Shown here piece after piece: positions 44,190 through 54,899 of a stretch of DNA of 64,000 bases (position 1 is the stretch's first letter; every line of letters starts with the position of its first letter). Both the position numbers and the translations under genes were made by a program. Source of the stretch: Gautieria morchelliformis. Its lineage: Eukaryota > Basidiomycota > Agaricomycetes > Gomphales > Gomphaceae. The stretch is from assembly GCA_015179125.1 (NCBI GenBank), contig WHVA01000125.1, forward strand, positions 1 to 64,000, in the 5' to 3' direction. The notes beneath the pieces were generated by a model that was not told the origin of the DNA, searched no databases, and saw only the letters and a list, made by a program, of their open reading frames with translations.

Positions 44190-44410
44190 TCACCCCCCCT
44201 CTAGCGTGCTGGGTCCTCGAAGCATGGGACACGAGGGATTGAAATGCCAGCGAGTGGATTCGGCGAGGGGCACCGGGGTGTGTCCTATAGAACTCACGGA
44301 GTTTGTCTGGAGCGGAAACATCTTGCTCCGGGATCCACAAATTCTCCTCATACCCATACCCTTCCCATTTCACGAGGAATTGGAGTCATCCTCGCACAAA
44401 CTGGCTGTCC
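44190..44410 (-). pseudogene. Chromovirus 2 chromodomain
   Basis: YVVERILDSQFVRG, then an in-frame TGA where the family has Arg (CGA to TGA), then LQFLVKWEGYGYEENLWIPE and the closing helix of a chromodomain. It follows integrase in the same order as in chromovirus 1. Confidence 0.88.
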
Positions 44411-47312
44411 AGGATCCGTTCCACCACATAGTGCTCTTCCCCATCTACAATTTCCGGAGGAGGTGGCGGACGAGCCTTCCGACCTGGAATTGGGTCCTCA
44501 AGCATAGGGAGTAACTTCACCACGTTGAAGACGGGGTGGAGGCGGGACATGGACATTGGAAGTCGGAGGCGGTATGCATTCCGTCCAACCCTCCACGTCA
44601 CTGTGAAGGGCCCAAGGTAGCGGTGGGCAAGCTTCTGCGAAGGGCGTGTGGTGCGGATGTCACTTGCATCTAGATACACCTTGTCTCCAACTTGGTACTC
44701 TGGGGCAGGAACCCGGCGTTGGTTGTAGTACCTTGCCATGTCATCCTTGGCCTTCGCAAGGGCCGACTTGGCTTCCGAAAGGGTGGAGTCCATGCGGTCT
44801 CGGAACTCATTGACCGTCTCGAGTCGGGAGTCAGCCTGGCCTGGTTCGAAGCCCATCCGCGGGTGTCATCCGGAGTCAAGCATGAAGGGAGTCTGTTGTG
44901 TGGCGGAATGGACATGGTTGTTGTATTGGAATTCCGCCAGTGGAAGTAACTCATCCCAGTCATCCTGCCTCTCATTGACAAAGAGTGGAGATATTGCTCC
45001 AACTCCTGATTGACCCGTTCCGTCTGTCCGTCACCCTGCGGATGGTATGCTGTGGTGGTAGCCAGCTTTATGCCGAGCAGGCAGTAGAGCTCCCGAGTTA
45101 GTTCCGCGACAAACTGCGGACCTCGGTCGGAAACAACTTGCTTCGGGAGCCCATGCAACTTCCAGACATGTGCAAGGAACAGGCAGGCCGCTCTGAGGGC
45201 TGTGATCGTCGTGTGCGTCGGAATGAAGTGGGACACCTTGCTTACTGAATCCACGATGTTAATGATCGCGTCGTAGCCATGAGACTCTGGGAGTTCAACA
45301 ATGAAGTCGACACTGATGGTGTCCCAGCGGGATTTGGGAATCGGGAGCGGAACAAGTTCTCCGACGGGCGGATGTCGTTGTGCTTTGGTTCGGAGACAAA
45401 GGTCACATGTCTTCATGTACTGTCCAATGTAGTGGGACATCTGAGGCCACCAGTAATTCCGAGCCACTAACTCCAGCGTCTTCCACCTGCCAGCATGCCC
45501 AGCGACCCGTGTGTCATGGTGCTGGGACACGATGCGGCGGCGGAGGTCTGCCCCACCTGGAACATAGACCTTGCCTCTGAAGTGGAGCAGTCCATCACGT
45601 TCCGACCATTCCGCTGCCCGTACAGACCGTGAGTGCCCTTTCCGAAGTTCCTCCACCACCTTCACCACCAACTCCTCCTTCTCTCCATTCCGGTACTGCC
45701 TCCGGATGTCCCGGAGCATTTCCGCTTCCGCCCCAACTGCAGTCACTCCCTCTAGGGCATGGATTGCAAAGAGACTAGGGCGGAGCAGTGTCATATCCGC
45801 GTTGTCTCCACTTCCGCTTCCATGATCCGCATGGCAGGATAGGGCATCGGGCTTGCCCATGGTGCGGCCGGGGCGGTGGCGGAGCATGAAGTCGAACCGG
45901 GACAGGTGTAGGGACCACCGTGCTTGTCGTCGGTTCAACTTCTTAGATGTGCGGAAATACTCGAGGTTCTTGTGGTCTGTCCAGATCTCAAACGGGCATA
46001 GAGCACCCTTGAGGAAGTGTCGCCACTCCTCCAGCACTCGGATGATTGCCAGCATCTCCTTGTCATGGATCTCATATTTCCGCTCGACCGGACTAAGCCT
46101 TTTAGAGAAGAAGGCAATCAGACGCCATGCCCCATCATCTTCCGATGACTGTTGTGACAAGACTACTCTGGTAGCTGTGTCGGAAGAGTCCGCCTTGACT
46201 CGATAAGGGCGAGAGTCATCGGGAAAGATCAGGACCGGGGCGGAAGTGATCAGCTCTTTGAGTTTGTCAAAGGAGGCCTGTTCTGGCTCTCCCCACTGCC
46301 ATCCAACCTCCTTCTTGGTGAGGTTGAAGAGGGCATGAGCGTGGCAGGAGAAGTCCTTGATGAACCGCCAGTAGAAATTGACAAACCCAATGAAGGAGTG
46401 GACCTCTTTCCTGTGCCACGGCACAGGCCAATCCGATACACCGGAAACTTTGACTGGGTCCATTTCCACCTTTCCTTCCGACACAATCACCCCAAGATAC
46501 TCTATCCGCGTGCGCTCAAATTCACACTTTTCCGGCTTGAGACACAGGTTGTATTCCCGGAGCCGTTCCAGCACTCTCCGCACGACTTCCCGATATTCTG
46601 ACATTGTTTTTGTGAAGATGAGGATGTCATCGAGGTAGACGCAGACAACCCCTTCTGCTATCATGTCACGGAAAATGTCATTCATCGTCGTCTGGAATGT
46701 GGCGGGACTGTTGGTGAGGCCAAAGAACATGACCTGTGGCTCAAAGAGTCCTCGGTTGGTGCGGAATGCGGCCTTCCACTCATCTCCCTCCCGGATCCAG
46801 ACATTATTGAAGCCCCAGCGGACATCCAGCTTAGTGAAGTACCTTGCCCCGCGGAGTTGTGTGATTAGTTTGGAAATGAGTGGAATGGGGTACCGGTTCT
46901 TGATCGTGATGCATTCAAGGCCCGGTATCCTGCACAAGTCTGAGCGAGCCATCCTTCTTCTTGATGAAGAACACCGGAGATGCCATGGGTGACTTGGAGG
47001 GGCGGATCCTCCCTGTACGGAGGTTTTCCGCAAGGAATGCATCGAGATCTACCTGCTCCTTGGGTGACAGCGGGTAGACTTTGCAGTTGGTGGGCTTTGA
47101 CCCAGGCTCCAACTCGATGGCATGGTCCCACAGCTTCCGTGGAGGCAGGGCATCAAACGACTCCTTGGAAAAGACGTCCTCGAACTCCTGCAGGTACTCC
47201 GGAATTTCCGCCTCACTCTATCATGCCTTTTGGAGGCTTCAGCAAGGCGTTGCGAAATATTTCCGGTGGCGCGGATGTGTTCCGCTTCCGGCGGAAGGTT
47301 TACGTACAGCAA
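44386..47312 (-). pseudogene. Chromovirus 2 pol (RT, RNase H, integrase)
   Basis: Long frame 47042-44670 plus flanking pieces in other frames. [17 protein letters not shown] (before a frameshift near 46920), YFTKLDVRWGFNNVWI, MFFGLTNSPATFQTTMND and the catalytic [11 protein letters not shown]. RNase H: VKADSSDTATRVVL, YEIHDKEMLAI and TDHKNLEYFRTS. Integrase: HDTRVAGHAGRWKT with CDLCLRTKA (HHCC zinc finger), VDFIVELPES, VSDRGPQFVAELT and HPQGDGQTERVNQE, giving the D, D, E core. A frameshift near 44860 moves to EYQVGDKVYLDASDIRTTRP, the integrase C-terminal domain. Three frameshifts in all. Confidence 0.93.
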
Positions 47313-47546
47313 GCGCTCCCCTTCCGCCAGATGTCTTCCGGGCCGAGTCGGATGACGTCGGATCGGAATCGGAATGGGGAATTGGAAGTGGGATCCGGTT
47401 CAAATTCCGCTTCCGAGCTTCTTCTGCAAGCAGTGGATGGGGGCCAGAACGACATGTCTGTATGAGCCGTTCGGTCTTCCGCTGCTCCTGGCGCTCCTTC
47501 CGCACTTCCGACCTGCACATGTGACACTTGGCTGGACATCGACTCA

Positions 47547-48104
47547 TCAGTACCTTCCGAGTCTGCCAATTGATCTCCGGGTTGTGCTCCTGAAGCCAGG
47601 TAAACCCGAGGATGATGTCTGCTTCCCCAGGCTGGTGACTGCAAAGGAAGTGCGTTCTGAGTGTCCATCGTAGCGGAGAATTGTGTCTACTATCTCCGTG
47701 ATGGACCCTGCCTCATTGGGGCTTCCATCCACATTGAACACCGGGATTGCACGTTGCAACTTCCGCGTGGTCAGTCGGTTCCGTTCCACATAGTCCCGAT
47801 CCATAAACTGACCAGTGGCCCCGCAATCGACAAGGGCGGGTCCGGATTTGACTTCCGCCGTATCTGTCGTCTGGATCTCCACCTTAATGACTAGTGACTT
47901 GGGGCCAGGGGTGGCAGCAACAACATAGCGCTTCGGAAGGCGTCTCTCCCAAGGGCGGATGCGGGATGGATGGGGTGTCGGATTTGGTTTTTGTGTGACT
48001 TTATCCGGTGGGTCTGTACGAAGTGAGGGGAGTGGGGGCTTTTCATTCTCTACTTCAAGACAGGCAAACCGGTTATGTACAGGCAGCAGGGGCACACATC
48101 TCAC
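47547..48104 (-). pseudogene. Chromovirus 2 protease
   Basis: Frame with SLVIKVEIQTTDTAEVKSGP, then ALVDCGATGQFMDRDYVERN. The position of the active-site triplet reads DCG instead of the common DSG. Out of frame with both gag and RT at present. Confidence 0.8.
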
Positions 48105-48195
48105 CCGCTGCGTGTCACAAAATCCGACGCATCTTCCGCTTCCGGTGGACCATGTTCCGCATTTTCGGAAATTCCTTCCGCAGTGGGCACTCCGC

Positions 48196-49471
48196 TTATG
48201 TCCGCAAGCCGAGGAACTCTGGAAGGAGCTCGAGTTTCTCCTCTGTGGTCATAAGCCGGATATCAAAGGCTTGGGGGCACTCGCGAGCATAGTGGCCTGG
48301 TTGTCGACAGCGGAAGCAGGTGATAGTTCCGTGGCCTTTTCCGCGCATGCGGTCAACATCCATCGGGGCAGGGCCACTCTTCGAGGGAGGAGGGCTATGG
48401 TTCCTAATAGGAGCAGGCGGAGCAAGCATCGGAAATATTTTCCGTGTGGGAATGAATGCGCTTCGGGTTTTGGCACAGGTGGAGTAGGACGAGTGGAACT
48501 GCGTGTCATGTTCCGGCTCGTCTCCACGAAGGCCTCATTTGCTTCCCTGTTCCGGGACACCCTCTGTGCAGCTTGGTACCACCCTTCCGGGTCATCAAAA
48601 TCCGGAGCTCCATCCCCAAGCAGCGCAACTGGTTCTGGAGTGTCGGATCAAGTCCTCGTCGGAATTTGATGACGATCGTCTTGTCGTCGTCATATTCCGC
48701 AAGGTCGATGAGCTCCTGGAAGCGATCGATGTAGTCGTCGACCGGATCCTTGGCCTGGTACCAGCTTGTCCCCTCGAGCTTCGTAAGGGCTGTGAGCTGC
48801 TCGTTTTTCGGGCAGAACTGGTCGGAAAATGTCTTCTCGAAGGCGTCCCAGTCCCGGAAGTAGTTCCCCTTGCCCTTTGCTTCATGTCGGATCACCTTGT
48901 TTGCAAAACGGGCTGCGCGGTCCGATTTGAAAAAGGACAATGTCCAGTGAATCTGAGCCTGGTCGTTCGGAAAGAGGTCTCCGACAATGGCGAAGTAGAT
49001 GCTGCATGTGTTGAAGAATGCGCGTCCCTTCTCCCGATCTCCGTCAAAGTCTGCCGGAGTTGCGGGTTTGACCTTTGCTAACTTCGCGGACTTTCTCTCT
49101 TCCGCTAGTTCCACTTTTCCGAAATCCGGATCATCCAGCATTTCATTTCCACCACTTTGTGGAATATCTAACTTAGCCAAAATCGCTTGTAAGGCTGTTT
49201 CAATCGCGTCGGTCTTCATCCGGTTCCGCGTCAATTCCTCCTCCATATTCCGAAGACGATCATCCGGATCCATGTTGGAAGGAGAAATATGGGACGGGAT
49301 TTCCGAGGTTGGGAGCTCGACGTAAGAAGAGGGGCTGTCGTATGCTGTGTGTGTGGAAGAGGTTGCGATCTCCGAGTCGCTGTCTCCGATTCCGAACGCA
49401 CCTATGGCGAATGCAACGCGCAGTACGACCGCCGGTCCTCTAGGGGAGAGACTTTTCTGCTGTAAGGGCAA
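48196..49471 (-). pseudogene. Chromovirus 2 gag and zinc knuckle
   Basis: Frame from about 49282 (MDPDDRLRNMEEELTRNRMK, a coiled-coil start) through ADFDGDREKGRAFFNTCSIY, HWTLSFFKSDRAARFANKV, and YIDRFQELIDLAEYDD with KFRRGLDPTLQNQL, the retrotransposon Gag fold. A frameshift near 48640 precedes CFRCRQPGHYAREC at about 48330, the CCHC zinc knuckle that packages RNA. Confidence 0.9.
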
Positions 49472-49942
49472 CCCTGGCTAGTTGTGGAGATCACACTACC
49501 ACACAACTGACAAGGGGAAATCCAAAGTATGTATAAATGAACGGAGTATACAAGAGAGGGGATTCTCACCTGACAAGGGGAAATCCAAAGAGAAAAGTCT
49601 AAGGACCCCCCAATGTCAGCGAGCCCGTATTATACTACGCTGCGCAGCCAGGGACAACACTTGGCACCCGCCATCAACCCTGCATCCCCCTGACCCTTGA
49701 TCGACCCTTGATGCCACCTATTATGCGAGTCGCTTGATTTCCGACACTGTTCCGGGAGTGGAAGTCGGAAATTGGGGTGGAACTGGCAAGGCAAACAGAA
49801 CTGGTGGAAGTTCTCCCAGAAGCGGGATCATTTCCGAAAGCGGAGGCGGAGATGGAATCGGAACCGGAAGCGGAGTCGGAAATGGAGTCGGAACTGGGTG
49901 TGGTGTCGGAACTGGAAATGGAAAACAGGGTGTCCCCTGACA
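49461..49942 (-). mobile_element. Chromovirus 2 5' LTR (482 bp)
   Basis: Same ends as the 3' LTR (TGTCAGGGGACACCC ... TTGCCCTTACA). The two LTRs differ by scattered substitutions and small indels (for example a missing ACCACCCTG-like unit), so insertion is not very recent. Confidence 0.9.
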
Positions 49943-50036
49943 TTAAGGGCACAGGAGACGGTGTAATGTATATGATAACCAAACTAGCGAAATACATGGA
50001 GCAAGCTCTGGTATTTATCTACTTTGGAAAAGGGGG

Positions 50037-50345
50037 ATGAGTCAGAAGAGAATAGGAGGGATGAGTCACCGTGAGTCAGAATGAGTCAGAATGAGTCAGA
50101 GTGAGTCAGAGTGAGTCAGGTGAGTATGAGAAGGAGTCAGAACAACCAGAGGGATGAGTCACAATGAGTCAGAATGAGTCAGAATGAGTCAGAGTGAGTC
50201 AGGTGAGTCATGAAGAGGAGTCAGCACAATAAAGCTGATATGGTACACAATAGGGGAACTGAGTCATGATGAGTCAATGAAAACAAGAAGAGTGAGTCAT
50301 GAGGGATACTGGTAAATCAAGAGTGACTCATGGAGACAATAATGA
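50037..50345. repeat. Cluster of 16 TGAGTCA sites plus one TGACTCA
   Basis: Counted directly. TGAGTCA is the palindromic-type site of bZIP factors such as Gcn4/AP-1. Spacing between neighbours is often 10 bp, close to one helical turn, so the array is partly a degenerate 10-bp tandem repeat. Confidence 0.85.
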
Positions 50346-50351
50346 GTCGTC

Positions 50352-50780
50352 CTAACCCCTGAGCCAACCAACAATCCAGAACCACACATCTCTGCTCCAG
50401 CCACACAGCCTCTGAGGCAATGCTTGACTTTCCAAGTCAATCGAAGGGGGTGGTGTAGGGTTAGGTGGTTGAGAGGGTTGGAAATGATCAAAACAATATG
50501 GGTCATAGCTGGTGCTAACCCCGCTTTCCAATATCTGAATCTTTACACTTCTATTGCCCTCATGCACAAAGGGAATATAGTGCATAGGCATGTCAACTCG
50601 TCCTGAGGAAGGGTCGAAGAAGAGTTCATGGGGATCAAGGCTTCCCCAATCCATGCTGTCGGCACTCATCCTGCCAGATCGTCGCCTGGTGTGGACCGGT
50701 GATGGTGCCCGAATGCTTGGTGACATCTGCATAGGGAATGATGGCGTAGGCGCACGTGTGGGAGTGGCAGTGAAGCACAT
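50352..50780 (-). CDS. Unassigned 142-codon ORF
   Basis: Ser/Pro/Arg-rich N-terminus (APSPVHTRRRSGRMSADSMD) then YIPFVHEGNRSVKIQILESG and a proline-rich stretch, ending WFWIVGWLRG. Not recognised. It lies next to the TGAGTCA array, which would be downstream of it. May be part of a mobile element; low support as a host gene. 50781-51189 holds nothing recognised. Confidence 0.25.
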   Translation of the reverse strand: MCFTATPTRAPTPSFPMQMSPSIRAPSPVHTRRRSGRMSADSMDWGSLDPHELFFDPSSGRVDMPMHYIPFVHEGNRSVKIQILESGVSTSYDPYCFDHFQPSQPPNPTPPPSIDLESQALPQRLCGWSRDVWFWIVGWLRG

Positions 50781-51189
50781 GGCACTGGAGGTGATGGCTC
50801 AACTTGGGGTATGAAGATGTGATGGCAGTGGTCTGATGAGACGATTGGGGGAAAAGATTCCATGTAAGCGCTCAGTGCAGTTGGTGAAATAAACCGGTTC
50901 ATGACAGATGCTATGAATATCTGTTGACCTGGCAGCACCCATGCATGACCAGAATCTTATATAGACACCTTCCATAGTCTGCTACTCCAACCCCACATTT
51001 CCACACAAAACTTAGTCTCTTATCTGCATCCCAGTTTTCTTTCTTGTGCCATGGCTCAGGTGGACCCCTCAGCTGATAAATCCAAGTGCTCTCAGGAAAG
51101 TATGTACTTACTACATTGAGTGCGATGCAGAAGAATTTACCTGAACTGGCTTTGCGACTATGATGTGGAGAATGCACTTTTAATATTTT

Positions 51190-51475
51190 AAGCATTTACA
51201 GCACATGTACAGAGTGATCAGTGCATTTACAGAGTGACCAGTGTGTTTACAGGCAAGCCAGCATGTTTACAGACAAGCCAGCGCGTTTACAGACCAACAG
51301 CACAATTTCAGAGTGACCAGTGCATTTCTGTTAAAATTTTAAGTGTTTACAGACAAACCAGCACATTTTCAGAGTGACTGGTGCATTTCCTTTAATTTTT
51401 GAAGTGTTTGCAGACAAACTGTGTGTTTATGGAGTGATCAGCACACTTACAGAGTGACAAGCACATTTACACCAT
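51190..51475. repeat. Degenerate tandem repeat, about 20-bp unit
   Basis: Unit close to TTTACAGAGTGACCAGTGCA, repeated about a dozen times with substitutions and two AT-rich interruptions. Confidence 0.8.
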
Positions 51476-51499
51476 GGAACTTGAGTCGGAGTCAGTCAT

Positions 51500-52094
51500 T
51501 GCTGTAAATGGATGATTGGATAGGACACAACCACACGGCTCCTCACATGCACCCTTGCACACACCCATGACGCCGCTTGATGCTGCCGCCTCCCATGCTA
51601 CCACCTCCACACGCCACCACATGCCCCCTCGCACAATGCCGCTCCACACTGTCACCACACATGCACCACCTCACACGCACCCTTGACCCACTCGATGCTG
51701 CCACCACACACGTACCACCTCACAGACACCCATGATGCCATTCGACGCTGCCATCACACACATGCCACCTCACTCCACCTGCCACCTGCACTTTATTCCC
51801 CATTGCCTTCTGGTTCTCCTGTGGACTTGTGCAGTGATGTGCCTGCTGTGGTGCTGGAGGTGGAGGCAAAATCAGGGGAGGGAATGGGGTCTGTGCCCTG
51901 CTCGTCCATGTCGGCACTGGTGTAGAGCTCCGCCCTGTTGCCGGGCGTGTATGCATCTGGTTGGTGGTGCAGTCCAGGTCTGCATTGGCGCAGGGATCAG
52001 GATCAGGCATTGGCGCAGGCTCAATGCACCACCACACCACATGCTCCCGCACACTGGGGCATGTTCAACAAAATGCAGTGGCAATGTGGCAATG
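51500..52094. repeat. CA-rich degenerate tandem sequence
   Basis: Repeats of ACACGCACC and CACACATGCCACC type to about 51790, then G/T-rich sequence. No convincing gene on either strand. Confidence 0.55.
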
Positions 52095-53120
52095 TGTGAG
52101 GATTGGATTTTAGGCGTTAATATCGTGTGTTAGTGAACACAGCGAATGCCCAAATAGTTTGTGCGAAGAAGTGTGCTGTTTGGCGAATAAGGTGAACCAA
52201 TAAATGTTCAGAAGGTAAGAGGGCTGCCCGAACAGGGCGCGCCCTATCTACAGTTGTAGTGAAGTAGCCCCTGGCACTTGACAATGTAACGTGCAAGGTG
52301 TCATGGAAAGGTTGTTAAGCAGCAACAATCCTTTCACCGGCGAAGGTGCTCCTTTGGAGCCCTTCACCGACAGCACTGATAAGAGTACAAAGGCTAAGGT
52401 AATAAAGGTGAAGTATGAAAACTCACCAGTGGTGCTTAAGTCCTCCTCTGGTCGAAGATAGGAATCTACCGGAGAGGGCTCAAGACAATGGTCACAGTGA
52501 GGTCAAGTTTTGCACAAGATAGACGTATGATAATTGAACTGGGGAATATACATGCAAATGGAAACTACTTATACCAAATGCTCATATGATGCTAGCGAAT
52601 AGGAAAGAGGCCGTCTTTAGTCAGGGTTGGATAGGGGTGTGCAGTTGGGATACAAATAGATGAAACACATATACAATAGAATGAAAGAGTAGTGCAAACA
52701 TGAAACAATGGGGAGGAAAGAGGGCGAAGGTAGCTATGTATGAAAACACGCCTTGAGACCTGCATACATGTTACCCTGCACAGACTCTTGGTCTGCTGGG
52801 TTGATCCCACACGATCTATGGGTAGGATGCCCCAATGCATTCTGGCCATAGGAATGCCCAAAGGGGGTTGAGTCGAGAAGATTATGGGACCAGTGATGAA
52901 CCATCAAGCTGGGTAAAGGATGTTGATTATGTTTGATGGCATGCCTACTGGTGGATGATGTGAGTAGTGAACAGTCATTCGGCGAATGTGGCGAAGAGCG
53001 AATGGAGCGAACATAGAGGAGGCATGGTGGAAGGGAAGGGCGAATCCAAGCAAACATGGAGGAGGAGTGGTGAAAAGGAAAATAGAGATAGCTGGGTACA
53101 AGAAATAACGAGTCATGACA
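52095..53120 (+). mobile_element. Solo LTR, family A, copy 3 (short form, 1,026 bp)
   Basis: Starts TGTGAGGATTGGATTTTAGG and ends AGTCATGACA. Flanks CAATG (52090-52094) and CCATG (53121-53125) are a one-mismatch target duplication. About 250 bp shorter than copies 1, 2 and 4 because the region just before the 3' end is missing or different; the reversed copy at 57.5-60.1 kb has the same form. Confidence 0.85.
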
Positions 53121-53127
53121 CCATGCC

Positions 53128-54410
53128 TGTTTTGGAACCCTTCAAGACTTGGTGTTAGAGCTAAGGCCTTGGTCTATCAGAACGAGTCGTATACGAAACT
53201 GCAAGAATATTAGACACTACTGGTGTAATGAATAACAAACTATTAGTTTGTAGGTTCGAGGACGACTATCAGGGTCCAAGTATTCCAAAAAGAGAGGAAT
53301 GGCTTTCGCAGGAGAGTTTGTAAGTGGGCTGACCCGATTAACGTCAACGCACTGCAATAAACGAGTGACTGGTTTTTGGGTAGTGACTTGTGAAAGTCTC
53401 TGAACAGGAAAATCGACTGATCAGATCGTCTCGGGTATTGGAGTGCTAATTGGCAAGAAAATCGATTGACAACCTCACTCTGCAGAATTTCACCTAGAGG
53501 GTTAGTCTGGGTGGCTAAGTAGAAAAGCAACTACTTAACTGAGAATTAATACACTAAGCAAGTGTAATAACCCTAGCTGGGGTTAGCAGCCTGGTAAGCT
53601 GTGCAAGCTTGGCAAGTCACGCAAGGTGCGTAGGATAGAAGATGGTAGATTGGCTGATGAAAAGGCAGGCAAAAGGGCCTCCTTTTATATTGTAATGTAC
53701 ATGAGCTTAGTAAGCAGGTAGAACCTTCTATCTATTAATGGAATGGGGGGAGCAGCTTGTGGAAGCTGGAAGAAAGTATAGGAAGGTTCTGGGTGTTTCC
53801 AGATGACTCACAGTGTTTCCTACCAATCACAGCTTGATTTGTCAGGAATGACTCACTGATCAGAGTCATGTGACTTGGCACAGCTTGGTTGAGTTATGTA
53901 CTCCTGACTCTCCAAGTTGTGCCTGGTTTGGTTGAGTCACTGAGGCTGTACCTTTAGTTATGACTTTGGCACTCAGAGGCTTAGTAAGCAAACCTGAGCC
54001 AATTAGTGCTCTGTAGCCACAATAACCAGGGGCACTGCTTAGCACTGCCTTGCACAGCCTGATACAGCCTTGTTGTCATGACTGACCAAGATCCCCACTG
54101 TTTGGTTCAGCCAAACAGGCTGCATAGTTGCTATGGCTGCATATAGCAACAGATTGAGGCTCAGCTGGAATTACTGGGAGAGCCATCCTGCCGGACTTGT
54201 GGGCGCTTGAGTGACCGGTAAGTCCGAAATTAAGGTACCGCCGAGGTGGCCGGCGGAGTTTGAAATGGAAAGTCCGTGACAGAGTTGTGGGTGCAAATGG
54301 ACACACAACTCTGCAATAGCAGAAATAAGGCAGTTTGGGCCAAATAAATTGCGGAAAAATAAGGAAAAATAGGGGAACGATGGAGGGATGTTTGAAATAC
54401 TCCCAAAATT
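53128..54410. repeat. Unclassified 1.2-kb repeat, copy 2
   Basis: Begins TGTTTTGGAACCCTTCAAG like the copy at 26232 and matches it with many differences to about GAGGGATGTTTGAA. Carries several TGACTCA/TGAGTCA sites (53810-53940) and an extra 150-bp segment near 54000-54170. Confidence 0.7.
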
Positions 54411-54895
54411 TCTTATAGCTTCGTGTATATGCTATAACTCGTGAAAAAGCGGAAATACACCAGTATGAGCCTTTTGTAGCTGGTTGAACAGCTGATTCTA
54501 TCCCATCCTGTTCCCAGGCAACCCGGCCGCTGATGTGCGCGTGTGGGGTTGTGAGGAGTCATGGGTGAGCAAGGGGAGTTGAACCATGTGGAGTGGGGTG
54601 ACTCGACCCTTGGGCACGGGCGCGGGTGTGGGTGTGAGTGTGAGAGTAGGAGTAAGGCAAGTGTCGAATAGCACTGTGGAGTTACATAATTCTCTCTCTC
54701 ATGACACCCTACCACCACCATCCATGAGGACACAACAGTTTTATTTTGAGGGGATTATGGTGGACACATGGCTTGCCAGGGCTCAGAGTGCCTATGCTTC
54801 CCTATGCACTATATGCACCTTATGAAGTGTCTCATTAATTTTAGAGATACCATCTTGCATCCCAATATTGGGCCTCAAAGAGTTCAGATACTAAG
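54411..54895. other. No gene recognised
   Basis: Contains a G/T-rich stretch (GGGCACGGGCGCGGGTGTGG near 54610). Probably decayed retroelement sequence following the gag below. Confidence 0.35.
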
Positions 54896-54899
54896 GTCA

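Larger units (their letters stand above)
43700..49942 (-). mobile_element. Chromovirus 2, nearly complete Ty3/gypsy element (6,243 bp)
   Basis: Two LTRs (43700-44189 and 49461-49942) enclose, on the minus strand, gag, zinc knuckle, protease, RT-RNase H, integrase and chromodomain. A handful of frameshifts and one nonsense codon inactivate it. No matching target duplication is present (GGGAC at one end, TTAAG at the other), so one end may have arisen by recombination. The element is very rich in TTCCG/CGGAA. Confidence 0.93.

Noticed and set aside
43972..44242. Short Gly/Ser- or Glu-rich ORFs (also 49734-50040)
   Set aside because: They arise from the GGAACC/GGAGTC hexamer array in the chromovirus 2 LTRs, which is non-coding.
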